From positions 1 through 53,053 of the forward strand of contig CAYTBT010000020.1 of NCBI GenBank assembly GCA_964436125.1: 53,053 nt of DNA. The letters run 5' to 3'. This DNA is from CAYRFF01 sp964436125 (lineage in GTDB: Bacteria > Bacteroidota > Bacteroidia > Chitinophagales > Saprospiraceae). Positions 17,117-26,607 of this stretch are shown here, in pieces; position 1 is the first letter of the stretch; every line of letters starts with the position of its first letter. The notes below the pieces were generated by a model that worked only from the letters and a program-made list of their open reading frames with translations, was not told the origin of the DNA and searched no databases. The translations under genes were made by a program, and so were the position numbers.

Positions 17117-18961
17117 ATGCCCCTTATAAGCAAATCAGAATTAGCTAGTGCCAGTGGCCTTGATAAGCTTGGTTTTATAGGAAAGCCAATTGCTTCAATG
17201 CTTATGAATATAGTGCAATTGAACAGGGTGAATAGCTTGTATGAAGGATTGAAGGATAAGGAAGGCGAGGCGTTTTTTGATGCTTTGTTTAGTGAATTAG
17301 GAGTAAAATACCTCGCATATTCTGAAGACCTTGCAAAAATACCAAAAGAAGGACCATTTGTTCTGGTTGCCAATCATCCGCTGGGAGCCCTTGACGGTAT
17401 TATCATGATTAAGCTGATTACTTCCATACGTCCGGACTTTAAGATAATGGGGAATTTCCTCTTGAATAAAATTAAACCACTTCAGCCTTATGTCATCGGT
17501 GTGAATCCATTTGAAACGCGGAAAGAAGCATACAGTAGTGTAAACGGAATGCGACAGGCGCTGGAAATACTTGCCGATGGTGGTTGTTTCGGTGCATTTC
17601 CGGCCGGTGAAGTCTCCAATAAATCCAACCCGCAGAATACCGTCATGGATAAGCTGTGGGAGCGCCCTTTACTCAAGCTGATTCAGAAGGCGGAAGTACC
17701 TGTTATTCCTATGTATTTTCACGCACAGAATTCTAGGATGTTTTATCGGATGTCAAAGATCCATCCGGACTTACAGACGATTATGCTCCCATCTGAGATG
17801 TTGAGGAAACGCAAGAATCCCATTAATATCCGTATCGGCAGACGTATTTTTCCCAAAGTCTTGAAGGAATACGAGTCGCCGGAAGAGCTAGGTGAATTCT
17901 TGAGAAATCGCGTCTATATGATGCGGTCATATTATGAAAAACGAAAAAAAATCACTGATTACCTTAAAATCCCTAATCTTAATCTCAAGCTTCCGATGAG
18001 CAATCATGAAAATGTTGTTCCGGGAATCATACCACCTACCGATACTATAAAATTGATGGAGGAGATTGCAAGGCTGAAAGCCTCAGATAAGATGTTGTTC
18101 AATCACAAGGATTACGAGATTTATTTCTCAGAACCTGATGATATACCTTACATCATGAGAGAGATAGGGCGACAACGAGAATTGACCTTCCGACAGGTAG
18201 GCGAGGGGACCAATATGCCATTTGACCTCGATCAATACGATAAGCATTATCGACACTTATTCCTCTGGGATGCAGGAGAAAATAAGCTTGTGGGGGCATA
18301 TCGCATTGGATTGGGAAGTGAAATTATGAAAGAATATGGCATAGACGGATTTTATACGAGTTCCTTATTCATATTTGACCGGAAACTCGAACCATTTTTT
18401 GCGAAAGCTATAGAAATGGGACGTGCATACATAATGAAGGAGTACCAATTAAAGGCTCTTCCATTATATCTCCTGTGGCGAGGAATAGTACATGTGTGCC
18501 TGCGATGGAATGAACATAAATATCTCATGGGCGGGGTAAGCATAAGTAATCAATTTTCTGATTTCAGCAAGGCATTAATTATTGAGTTTATGCAATCGCA
18601 TTACTACGATAGAAACCTTGCCCAATACGTGCAACCGAGGAAAGCCTATAAATTGCGCCTGAAAGAAGAGGATAAGAAGATGTTCTTTGAGGGATTGGAT
18701 GATGATCTAAATAAATTTGACAAATTGATTGATGATTTTGAGCCGCAATTAAGGATGCCGGTTTTAATTAAGAAATACATCAAACAGAATGCGATGGTAA
18801 TTGCCTTCAATGTCGATCCGAGTTTTAACGATGCTATAGATGGCTTGATGTATATAAAAATAAGTAACCTTCCGGAGAGTACGATAGAACCTGTCCTTGC
18901 TGAACTAGCTGAAGCTTATAAAGCCGGCGCCGATGAGAATGCTACGGATGAATCGGAATAA
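17117..18961 (+). CDS. Fused PlsC acyltransferase and GNAT N-acyltransferase (OlsF-like aminolipid synthase)
   Basis: The 614-residue protein joins two enzymes. Residues about 70-270 are a lysophospholipid acyltransferase of the PlsC type, with the variant block NHPLGALDGI and FPAGEVS. Residues about 320-520 are a GNAT/Acetyltransf_5 (hemolysin or OlsB type) domain with ELTFRQVGEGT, LVGAYRIGLG and YLMGGVSISNQF. This order matches bifunctional OlsF, which N-acylates an amino acid such as ornithine and then O-acylates the product, making phosphorus-free aminolipids. The residues about 530-614 have no clear assignment. It follows a Cupin_8 oxygenase gene by 15 bases. The head group (ornithine, glycine or other) cannot be told from sequence. 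Confidence 0.88.
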   Translation: MPLISKSELASASGLDKLGFIGKPIASMLMNIVQLNRVNSLYEGLKDKEGEAFFDALFSELGVKYLAYSEDLAKIPKEGPFVLVANHPLGALDGIIMIKLITSIRPDFKIMGNFLLNKIKPLQPYVIGVNPFETRKEAYSSVNGMRQALEILADGGCFGAFPAGEVSNKSNPQNTVMDKLWERPLLKLIQKAEVPVIPMYFHAQNSRMFYRMSKIHPDLQTIMLPSEMLRKRKNPINIRIGRRIFPKVLKEYESPEELGEFLRNRVYMMRSYYEKRKKITDYLKIPNLNLKLPMSNHENVVPGIIPPTDTIKLMEEIARLKASDKMLFNHKDYEIYFSEPDDIPYIMREIGRQRELTFRQVGEGTNMPFDLDQYDKHYRHLFLWDAGENKLVGAYRIGLGSEIMKEYGIDGFYTSSLFIFDRKLEPFFAKAIEMGRAYIMKEYQLKALPLYLLWRGIVHVCLRWNEHKYLMGGVSISNQFSDFSKALIIEFMQSHYYDRNLAQYVQPRKAYKLRLKEEDKKMFFEGLDDDLNKFDKLIDDFEPQLRMPVLIKKYIKQNAMVIAFNVDPSFNDAIDGLMYIKISNLPESTIEPVLAELAEAYKAGADENATDESE

Positions 18962-19001
18962 AATCTATTGAAAATATTGTGGTTCTTGAATTGTGAGACT
19001 G

Positions 19002-19466
19002 TCAGAAAGGCTTGAGAATCATAAGGATAATAACTGCTAGAAAAATAACATTTTCAATCCGCTCGTACAAGAATAATTTCTTTGCTAGTGCATAATATTC
19101 TGCAGGGATTTCTTCCCCTTTATGCTCTGTGAGGAGTTTCTTAATGGGCTTGGATCGAGGGGAGAGGATAAAGGGCCCGAAACTCAATGCTATAATGAAC
19201 AAAACCAGGCTTATGATATACCACGCTCGATCGAATAAATATGGCCGCATTGCTCCCATGCTTAAACCTGTTATCAGGAGTAAAGTGCCACCTATCATGA
19301 CGAAATTGTGTAATCTGTTTCTTATGAGGTAAGCGTGACGTAGTTCAGTCATATTGGTCGCACGTGTCACGATATAAATCATCACAAATCCCGGCCCCAT
19401 ACCGAGTATTGCAGAAACTACATGGATGACGAGTAGTATGTTGTATAGTAGTAGCATATTGTCCAA
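19002..19466 (-). CDS. DUF2269-type membrane protein
   Basis: The 154-residue protein has four membrane helices. The first contains LLVIHVVSAILGMGPGFVMIY, with the histidine and glycine pattern of DUF2269 proteins, and the third follows MIGGTLLLITGLSMG. No enzymatic function is known for the family, though some are encoded near haem or oxidase genes; none is nearby here. An alternative ATG is three codons in. An 8-bp tandem repeat begins about 160 bases upstream of its start. Confidence 0.8.
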   Translation of the reverse strand: MDNMLLLYNILLVIHVVSAILGMGPGFVMIYIVTRATNMTELRHAYLIRNRLHNFVMIGGTLLLITGLSMGAMRPYLFDRAWYIISLVLFIIALSFGPFILSPRSKPIKKLLTEHKGEEIPAEYYALAKKLFLYERIENVIFLAVIILMILKPF

Positions 19467-19906
19467 TTCCGCCTTGCGCTTAATGTAAGATGCTTTTTGC
19501 CTCCTTATTGTTTGTCAAGAGCCTGCAAGTTTACGGGAATTTATGCATTTGTCGTGTCAAATATGGGAGAAATCGTGTTAATGGATTGAGTTTATTGTAA
19601 GTTGTAAAGTTGCGAAAGCTGTGGAGTTGAAAGGTTGAAAGGTTGAAAGGTTGAAAGGTTGAAAGGTTGAAGAGTTGAAGATCAGTCATTGGTCCTTGCT
19701 GGGATTTGAGGTCTGTAAGAAATCCACTTTGTAGAGACGAAAGGTCGTTTACCTATTTTTACCATTGGCGAAAATGAGCTTACACATTATAAGGTCATTA
19801 AGTATCTGTAAGCTGTGTTTTGGTAGAATCCACTAGAATTATGGTCAACGACCTGTACCAATATTTTGGGATGCAGGACTTCGGCATAGCGACGTTCAGG
19901 GTTGAC
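19467..19906. other. Intergenic region with octamer tandem repeat
   Basis: 440 bases lie between the DUF2269 gene start and the transporter gene end, both on the minus strand. Apart from the tandem repeat at 19626-19680 and a two-mismatch relative of the 13-bp motif at 19607-19619, I see no gene or RNA. Confidence 0.6.
19626..19680 (+). repeat. Tandem repeat of GTTGAAAG
   Basis: Five perfect head-to-tail copies of the octamer GTTGAAAG span 19626-19665. Two degenerate copies (GTTGAAGA, GTTGAAG) run to 19680. It is intergenic, upstream of the DUF2269 gene. Confidence 0.95.
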
Positions 19907-21409
19907 TTAAGTCTCAATAATCGGGAATTTTCTTGGCTGCATAAGCAGGACGAAGAGAGCAAGTACTGCGATAAGGGCCATAACGATATAGACTTGATGC
20001 GTTGCCGAATAAAATGCGTGCTGCAGGTAATTTTCTACATCGGCAGAAGTGGTTCTGGACTGCAATGTTTCGATAACATTATTGACTTTTTGCGGAAGCT
20101 TATCAGCGAGTTGATCCGGAGCTTGGGAAAGAGTGCTTCCGATTGAACTATTGAAAATGCCACCGAGAATTGCAGCGCCGATACTCTGACCGAGATACCG
20201 CGAAAACATATTGGAGCCGGTAATTACCCCGCGTTGCTCCCATGGAACGATAGATTGAATACCGACAAGCGTAGGAGTGGATAAGAGGCCAAATCCAGCG
20301 CCTATCATCACCTGATCGGCAACGAGGAGCCAGATAGGTGTGTCATAAGGGAGCATAAGAAAACCTATGCAGGCAAAAATGATAAATACGGTACCTATGA
20401 TAGCTGTATTTCTGAAACCTATTTTTAGGTATAACAAGCCAGAGAGGGAAGAAGCGGTCGGCCAGCCAAGACTGGAACTTGCCAAGATAAGCCCTGCAGC
20501 AATAGCACCGAGCCCGAGGACAGATTGGGCATAAACAGGAAGATACATATTGGGACCAATCATAATGGCACCGAGTCCGATTACAGCTAAATTGGCGCCG
20601 AGTAAAATCTTGTGTCGCCATACCCATAAAGGCATAATTGCTTCCTTGCTTTTCCTTTCTACTTGGATTGTCAGATATATCAGGCCAATACTCAAGAGTA
20701 TCATCCCCAAGCTCGGCAGGGACAACCATGGCCAGGACTGGCCACCTTCCATAAGAGTAAAAAGTAGAACAGATCCGGCAACAAGCATAAGAATGCCACC
20801 CTTGATGTCAATGTGGTGTTCGTGTTTCTTGATATCCTCTTTCAAATAAATAAGAAGCAGTGATATCGCCACAATACCTATCGGTAGGTTGATTAAAAAT
20901 ATCCATCTCCAGGATGCATATTCTGCAAATGCTCCACCCAATGTCGGTCCGACTATCGCTGCCATACCCCAGACACTCGATAGCCAGCCTTGAATGCGTG
21001 CTCGTTCTTTTATGGAATATATATCACCGGCAATTGTGCTTACCGTAGCATTTATTGACCCGGCTCCTAGGCCTTGAATGCCGCGGAAAATTATAAGAGA
21101 CATCATATTCCAGGAGAATGCAGAAGCCGTTGAGCTTATCAGAAACAAGAGCATTCCGAAGATTAATACAGGCTTCCGCCCAAATATATCGGCGAGCTTC
21201 CCGTATATAGGAATGGTTACCGTCTGAGCAAGGAGATAAATTGAAAATACCCAGCTGAATAAGGTGAATCCTCCCAAATCACCGACAATCTGTGGTATGG
21301 CTGTCGCCACAATTGTAGTGTCCATCGCTGCAAGCATAATCGTGAACATAAGTGCCACGAGAATCCATTTACGTTTCATTGCTTGCTCAGAGGTGGACTT
21401 ACTCGACAT
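19907..21409 (-). CDS. MFS drug/proton antiporter, DHA2 (14-helix) family
   Basis: The 500-residue protein is a major facilitator transporter of the EmrB/QacA type. It opens with WILVALMFTIMLAAMDTTIVATAIPQIVGDLGG, which contains motif D1 (LDxTIVNxALP-like, with Met for Leu). It has motif A in GKLADIFGRKPVL, the FRGIQGLGAG motif B, and motif C-like GPTLGGAFAEYASWRWIFLINLPIG. About 14 membrane helices are expected from the length and hydrophobic pattern. Such proteins export drugs or other toxic compounds using the proton gradient. No regulator or membrane-fusion partner gene is next to it, so the substrate is open. Confidence 0.92.
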   Translation of the reverse strand: MSSKSTSEQAMKRKWILVALMFTIMLAAMDTTIVATAIPQIVGDLGGFTLFSWVFSIYLLAQTVTIPIYGKLADIFGRKPVLIFGMLLFLISSTASAFSWNMMSLIIFRGIQGLGAGSINATVSTIAGDIYSIKERARIQGWLSSVWGMAAIVGPTLGGAFAEYASWRWIFLINLPIGIVAISLLLIYLKEDIKKHEHHIDIKGGILMLVAGSVLLFTLMEGGQSWPWLSLPSLGMILLSIGLIYLTIQVERKSKEAIMPLWVWRHKILLGANLAVIGLGAIMIGPNMYLPVYAQSVLGLGAIAAGLILASSSLGWPTASSLSGLLYLKIGFRNTAIIGTVFIIFACIGFLMLPYDTPIWLLVADQVMIGAGFGLLSTPTLVGIQSIVPWEQRGVITGSNMFSRYLGQSIGAAILGGIFNSSIGSTLSQAPDQLADKLPQKVNNVIETLQSRTTSADVENYLQHAFYSATHQVYIVMALIAVLALFVLLMQPRKFPIIET

Positions 21410-21819
21410 ATATTATATTAATAGGTGATTTGATAGGTAAAATCAACAGCTTCTGAAGAAAAATGTTGTTTCTTGCCGGGATAGCAAAGTCCTTGAAATA
21501 TGTCGATGACAGCATACAATTATAAGATTGGAATAGTTGATATTTATGGCAGGGCTAGTGCGTGCAGAAAGTACATTTGCGTAAGCTAATGAAATTTTAC
21601 AGACTGATTTATGTGTATTGATAAAAGCTGAAGAAAAGATTTAATGCGTGAATTGCGAGGAAGTTGAGGAGCCAGCGGAAGGAAAATTGTAGGTAAAAAA
21701 AGAAAAATCGGAATAAAAATAACCTGAATAGGCAGAATCGTGTTATGCTATATTAATGGAATATTTCCAGCGGACGAAAACCAGTTTATAATCACGAACA
21801 CAGTTAAAGGATAAAGATA
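21410..21819. other. Intergenic region between transporter gene and uvrA
   Basis: 410 bases separate the two divergent genes. It contains one exact copy of the 13-bp motif (21574-21586), here preceded by TA so that TACATTTG also fits a -7 element. I recognise no RNA gene or SOS-box-like palindrome. Confidence 0.5.
21574..21586 (+). repeat. CATTTGCGNAAGC motif copy
   Basis: Exact copy with N = T. It is intergenic, between the MFS transporter gene and uvrA. Confidence 0.85.
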
Positions 21820-24663
21820 GTGACGAAGACATTTGACAATATTCAGATTGAGGGCGCCAGAGAGCATAATCTCAAGAACATTTCCGTGGATCTGCCGAGG
21901 AATAAGCTTACAGTAGTGACGGGAATCAGTGGGAGCGGAAAATCTTCACTTGCATTTGATACCATTTATGCTGAAGGGCAGCGGAGATATATGGAAACAT
22001 TTTCAGCCTATGCAAGGCAATTTATCGGAGATATGGAGCGTCCGGATGTGGAGGATATTCAGGGCTTGAGTCCGGTAATTTCAATTGAGCAGAAGACGAC
22101 GGGGTGGAATCCACGTTCTACGGTCGGAACGACGACGGAGATTTATGATTTCCTCCGCTTGTTATATGCAAGAATCGGAGATGCTTTTTCCTATGCGACG
22201 GGAAAACGGATGATTCAGTTCTCCGAGAAAGAACTAGTAGATAAGGTGTATGAAACATACCAAGGGCATAAAATTACCATTCTAGCCAATCTCGTACGCG
22301 GTCGGAAAGGTCATTATCGAGAGTTATTTGATCAAATGCGGAAACAAGGCTATCGCAAGGTGCGCGTCGATGGTGAAATAGTTGAACTCGAGCCCAATTA
22401 TAAGGTAGATCGCTACAAGATTCACGACATTGACCTTGTTATTGACAGGATTAAGTTGAATGAGAAGAAAATGAAGCGACTGAAGCAATCTATACAGCTT
22501 GCTTTAAGGCATGGTGATGATTTGATTTCAATATACGATCACGATACAGGAGATGACCACTTGTATTCTACACAACTTATTGACCCGGAAACAGGGATCT
22601 CTTATGAAGCACCTTCACCCAATTCCTTTTCATTTAATTCACCTTATGGCTCATGTCCGGAATGCAAGGGATTGGGCGTGATTAATGAAGTGGATCTCGA
22701 CAAGGTTATTCCCGATATGAAAAAATCAATTAACGAAGAGGGGATTGCACCGTTCGGGAAGGTGCGGAAGAATTCCGTGTTCAGACAATTACGCAGAATT
22801 GCCAAGCAATATAAATTTACTTTCTCTACACCTATTGAGGACTTGCCTAAGAAGGCACTTGACGTCATTCTGTATGGAGAGGACCCGGATTGGGCGGCAA
22901 AGTATAGTGGCAATGATTATTCTTATGATCTTGAAGAAGTCGGCTTAGTGAACTATCTGAATCGGGTTTATGAAGAATCGGATTCCACTCAATTGCGGCG
23001 ATGGGCTGAAGATTATATGAGTAAGCATACCTGTCATGAATGTGATGGATACCGCTTGAAAAAAGAAAGCCTACACTATAGGATATGTGGGAAGCACATC
23101 GGAGAGCTAGCGCAGATGGACTTGGATAAATTGTATGAGTGGCTCGACTATGTGTGGGATAATTTAGGTGGCCAGCAGAAGGAAATCGGCAAGGAGGTTT
23201 TACGAGAAGTGAAGGCCAGACTAGGTTTTATGCTTGAGGTGGGATTGGATTATCTTATGCTGGACAGACCGGCTCGTACATTATCCGGAGGAGAATCACA
23301 ACGGACGAGACTGGCGACACAGATCGGTTCACAACTGACAGGTATAACTTATATTCTCGATGAGCCGTCCATCGGATTGCACCAAAGGGATAACGATAAA
23401 CTCACGCAGTCTCTCAGGGAACTTGTAGACATAGGGAATACGGTTATTGTTGTTGAGCACGACAAAGATTTTATGCTCAGTGCCGATTATCTCATAGATC
23501 TGGGCCCCGGAGCCGGTGATAAAGGCGGAGAAATAGTTGAATGTGGCTCTCCGGAAGAAATTATGGCTTCTGATTCTCTGACAGGCGCATATCTGTCGGG
23601 GAAAAAACAGATAGAGATTCCGGATGAATTAAGGGAAGGGACAGGAGATTTTATCAAGCTAATCGGTGCCCATGGTCATAATCTCAAGAACGTAGATCTT
23701 GAGGTTCCACTGGGAATGCTTATCTGTGTTACCGGAGTCAGCGGAAGTGGTAAATCATCCTTAATCAATGAAACTCTGTATCCGATTATCAGGCAGAAAC
23801 TCTATAATAGTTTTCAGAACCCATTGCCTTATGAATCGATTGAGGGTATTGAGGATATTGATAAGATAATCGAAGTAGATCAGTCACCGATAGGGAGGAC
23901 CCCGCGTTCCAATCCCGTGACCTATACCGGCGTATTTACAGATATCAGAAAATTATTTGCCGAAGTGCCGGAAGCTAAGATTCGCGGCTATAAAATAGGA
24001 CGTTTCTCTTTCAATGTCAAAGGTGGTCGTTGTGAGGTGTGCAGAGGTGCCGGAAAGCGGGAAATTGAGATGAATTTTCTCCCCGATGTCTATGTCGATT
24101 GTGATAAATGCCATGGAAGGAGATACAATCGGGAAACATTGGAAATAATTTATAAGGGAAAGAATATTTCCGAAGTGCTGGACATGACAGTTGATGAAGC
24201 CGTAGAGTTTTATGAAAATATCCCCAAAATTCACAGGAAATTAAAACTGTTGCAAGATGTCGGCCTCGGATATATCAAGCTCGGACAGCCGGCGCCGACT
24301 TTAAGCGGTGGTGAAGCACAGCGTGTAAAGCTCGCAGATGAACTCGGTAAACGAGCGACCGGTAATACATTGTATATTCTTGACGAGCCGAGCACGGGAC
24401 TTCATTTCCAGGATATAAAACACTTGTTAAATGTGCTGAATAAGCTTGTCAATAAGGGGAATACGGTTATAATTATTGAACATAATCTCGATATTATTAA
24501 AACAGCAGATTATATAATCGACCTCGGAAAGGAAGGAGGGAGAAAGGGCGGTGAAATTCTCTTCCAAGGACGTCCCAAGGACCTGATTAAATTAAAGCAG
24601 AGTAATTATACTGCCCAGTATCTCGAACCTGAATTTAAGGACGTAGTGAAAGAGAAAGCTTAA
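21820..24663 (+). CDS. uvrA: UvrABC excinuclease subunit A
   Basis: The 947-residue protein is a full-length UvrA, the damage-recognition ATPase of nucleotide excision repair. It has two ABC ATPase halves: Walker A GISGSGKSS (35-43) with signature LSGGESQRTRLA and YILDEPSIGLH, then GVSGSGKSS with LSGGEAQRVKLA and YILDEPSTGLH. Zinc modules are visible at CPECKG, at CHECDG and at CEVCRG/CDKCHG; the last pair is the C-terminal DNA-binding finger. The start is GTG at 21820, needed to include the conserved N-terminus IQIEGAREHNLKNIS. It is a single-gene unit. Confidence 0.98.
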   Translation: MTKTFDNIQIEGAREHNLKNISVDLPRNKLTVVTGISGSGKSSLAFDTIYAEGQRRYMETFSAYARQFIGDMERPDVEDIQGLSPVISIEQKTTGWNPRSTVGTTTEIYDFLRLLYARIGDAFSYATGKRMIQFSEKELVDKVYETYQGHKITILANLVRGRKGHYRELFDQMRKQGYRKVRVDGEIVELEPNYKVDRYKIHDIDLVIDRIKLNEKKMKRLKQSIQLALRHGDDLISIYDHDTGDDHLYSTQLIDPETGISYEAPSPNSFSFNSPYGSCPECKGLGVINEVDLDKVIPDMKKSINEEGIAPFGKVRKNSVFRQLRRIAKQYKFTFSTPIEDLPKKALDVILYGEDPDWAAKYSGNDYSYDLEEVGLVNYLNRVYEESDSTQLRRWAEDYMSKHTCHECDGYRLKKESLHYRICGKHIGELAQMDLDKLYEWLDYVWDNLGGQQKEIGKEVLREVKARLGFMLEVGLDYLMLDRPARTLSGGESQRTRLATQIGSQLTGITYILDEPSIGLHQRDNDKLTQSLRELVDIGNTVIVVEHDKDFMLSADYLIDLGPGAGDKGGEIVECGSPEEIMASDSLTGAYLSGKKQIEIPDELREGTGDFIKLIGAHGHNLKNVDLEVPLGMLICVTGVSGSGKSSLINETLYPIIRQKLYNSFQNPLPYESIEGIEDIDKIIEVDQSPIGRTPRSNPVTYTGVFTDIRKLFAEVPEAKIRGYKIGRFSFNVKGGRCEVCRGAGKREIEMNFLPDVYVDCDKCHGRRYNRETLEIIYKGKNISEVLDMTVDEAVEFYENIPKIHRKLKLLQDVGLGYIKLGQPAPTLSGGEAQRVKLADELGKRATGNTLYILDEPSTGLHFQDIKHLLNVLNKLVNKGNTVIIIEHNLDIIKTADYIIDLGKEGGRKGGEILFQGRPKDLIKLKQSNYTAQYLEPEFKDVVKEKA

Positions 24664-24713
24664 GCTGAAAATAATCTGTTCAATCCTTATCTCACTATGA
24701 TCAGTATAATTAT

Positions 24714-24726
24714 GCTTCCGCAAATG
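24714..24726 (-). repeat. CATTTGCGNAAGC motif copy
   Basis: Exact copy with N = G on the minus strand. It is intergenic, 51 bases after uvrA. Confidence 0.85.
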
Positions 24727-24857
24727 TCAATGGAAGCCACTTCAGTGCTTTTCAAGCATAATTTTTATGCGGGCATTGGGTATTATGAAAAAATAGTTCC
24801 ATTTTTGCCCTCCTTTAAACAGAGACAAGATTTCTGAATTAAATCCGTTGATATTAA

Positions 24858-25715
24858 ATGAAGAAGCATAAAAGTGCCACCTTTATCCATAGTATGATAG
24901 CATTATTTATCCTATTAAGTCCATTGTGCCTGAAAGCACAAAGGGGCTGGGAAGTAGGTGGAAACATTGGTATTTCTCAATACTTCGGGGAATTGAATAA
25001 TGAGGTAGATTTAAGTCATCCCGGAATTGCAGCCGGAGTAAAGGCACGATATAATTTCAATACGCGATTAAGCCTTCAGATGGGTGGGAGATATGTATTT
25101 CTCCGTGGCAGAGACGAGTGGTCAGATAACAATTTTCAAGAAGCCAGAAATCTCAGTTTCCGCTCTCATACATCCGAGGTTTATATCAATATGGAGTTTA
25201 ATTTCCTGAAATATATTCACGGTTCCTATGATTACGGGTTTACGCCTTATGTTCTTGCGGGTGTGCATCTTATGCGCATGCAACCGCAGGGAGACAGGAT
25301 GGAAAACGGAGAACGCGTATGGTATAATTTACGGCCGCTGGGAACAGAAGGACAGACTAGAGGAAATGAGTACAACCTGTTTCATGCGGGGCTTATGTAT
25401 GGAGTAGGGATGAAGATAGATTTTTCCCGACTATGGAGTCTCAACATAGAAGTAAGTGGTCGAAGACTTTTTACCGATTATCTCGATGACGTAAGCACCA
25501 CATACCCCAATAAAGAGGAACTCCTCAATAATCGAGGTGAGATCGCAGTTTATTTTTCAGACCGTTCACTCGCAACGGATGAATACCCCTATATAGGAGA
25601 AGAGGGCAGACAACGAGGCGATGTAAGTACAAGTGATAAATATGCAACCTTTACAGTAGGGATAATGTATTACTTTGCAGAGATTCGATGTCCTGAAATC
25701 TCGAGATGGTTTTAA
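24858..25715 (+). CDS. DUF6089-type outer-membrane beta-barrel protein
   Basis: The 285-residue product has a signal peptide (residues 1-27, ending at LKAQ). The mature part, beginning RGWEVGGNIGISQYFGELN, is a chain of amphipathic strands with GYGF-like turns, as in DUF6089 barrels of Bacteroidota. These sit in the outer membrane; their role is unknown. The strands FTPYVLAGVHLMRMQP and ATFTVGIMYYF near the end are characteristic. The yjbQ gene follows after 9 bases and is probably cotranscribed. An outer-membrane place is well supported. Confidence 0.85.
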   Translation: MKKHKSATFIHSMIALFILLSPLCLKAQRGWEVGGNIGISQYFGELNNEVDLSHPGIAAGVKARYNFNTRLSLQMGGRYVFLRGRDEWSDNNFQEARNLSFRSHTSEVYINMEFNFLKYIHGSYDYGFTPYVLAGVHLMRMQPQGDRMENGERVWYNLRPLGTEGQTRGNEYNLFHAGLMYGVGMKIDFSRLWSLNIEVSGRRLFTDYLDDVSTTYPNKEELLNNRGEIAVYFSDRSLATDEYPYIGEEGRQRGDVSTSDKYATFTVGIMYYFAEIRCPEISRWF

Positions 25716-25724
25716 TTTTGCTCT

Positions 25725-26135
25725 ATGATTCAACATTACACAATAAAAATTCAAGCTCCGCGGAGAGGATTTCACCTCATTACGGATGAAATACGGGAGA
25801 ATTTGCCTCAGCTTCCACAAATGGGCTACTTCCATGCTTATATTAAGCATACTTCTGCTGCTCTATGTATCAATGAAGATTCAGATCCGGATGTCTTACA
25901 CGACTTTGAGCTGTTTATGAATGATATTGTACCGGAAAACAAGCATGGTATTAAACATACGATAGAGGGACCGGATGATATGCCCTCTCACGTGAAAAGC
26001 AGTCTGCTAGGTACACATATTTCTGTACCTATCCTTGATGGAAAGCTAGCGCTGGGGACCTGGCAGGGAATTTATCTATGTGAATTCAGGAATAGCCCTA
26101 AGCAAAGGACAATAATACTTTCAATCCAAGAATGA
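25725..26135 (+). CDS. YjbQ / UPF0047 family protein
   Basis: The 136-residue protein matches the UPF0047 family along its whole length. Conserved blocks are HTSAALCINEDSDPDVLHD, the GPDDMPSHVKSSLLG loop, and LGTWQGIYLCEFR. The histidines in the first two blocks form the proposed metal/active site. E. coli YjbQ has weak thiamine-phosphate synthase activity in vitro or by suppression; the true role is unsettled. The stop overlaps the ATG of the next gene (ATGATGA), which points to translational coupling. Confidence 0.93.
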   Translation: MIQHYTIKIQAPRRGFHLITDEIRENLPQLPQMGYFHAYIKHTSAALCINEDSDPDVLHDFELFMNDIVPENKHGIKHTIEGPDDMPSHVKSSLLGTHISVPILDGKLALGTWQGIYLCEFRNSPKQRTIILSIQE

Positions 26136-26515
26136 TGAACGCTTACGATATTGAACTGGCTTATGCCTATTGTAAAGGAACTCTGAGTACAGTACAAAGG
26201 AAAAAAATCGGAGAAAGAAGGAAAAGTGAGCCCGATATAGACCAATTGATTAAGGATATTGAAGACTTATTCAAGCATCATAATGAAGCTGATGTACATA
26301 ATATCATACAGAGCTGGAAGATAAGTCGGATAAACGCATATGTCCCATCACAAGATAGTGAAGCACAGGTGAAGAAAGCTTCTTCAGCAGAGAACAATAG
26401 TGAAAATGATAATCCATCGGTAGATATACAGACTCAACAAGGGACAATCCGGCGATATCTTATTATTGCCTTAATTGTTCTGATTTTGATTGCCCTCGTA
26501 CTTATTCTTACCTGA
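26132..26515 (+). CDS. Small protein with C-terminal membrane anchor
   Basis: I do not recognise a family. The 127-residue protein has a soluble, charged N-terminal helix region (residues 1-65), a low-complexity Ser/Asn/Glu linker (70-105), and one hydrophobic helix, YLIIALIVLILIALVLIL, at the very end. It would be tail-anchored with its N-terminus in the cytoplasm. The segment ELAYAYCKGTLSTVQRKKIGERRKSEPDIDQ resembles the start of Bacteroidota anti-sigma factors, but the C-terminal domain of those is absent, so I do not assign it. Its start overlaps the yjbQ stop by 4 bases. Confidence 0.75.
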   Translation: MMNAYDIELAYAYCKGTLSTVQRKKIGERRKSEPDIDQLIKDIEDLFKHHNEADVHNIIQSWKISRINAYVPSQDSEAQVKKASSAENNSENDNPSVDIQTQQGTIRRYLIIALIVLILIALVLILT

Positions 26516-26607
26516 TAAAATTTATACCGTCGAATAATTTCTGAGTGTGGATTATCTATTACCGGTAACTCTGGAATACACGATGCCTTTCCAAATAAAT
26601 GGAGTGC

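Noticed and set aside
19626..19680. Octamer repeats as a CRISPR array
   Set aside because: The units touch head to tail without spacers.
19820..20146. 108-codon plus-strand frame overlapping the MFS transporter gene end
   Set aside because: Most of it is antisense to the transporter, with no family pattern.
21574..21586. The CATTTGCGNAAGC motif read only as a promoter -7 element
   Set aside because: Only this copy is preceded by TA; the others have GAC, GGC, CTC, ATC and the like, and several lie inside genes.
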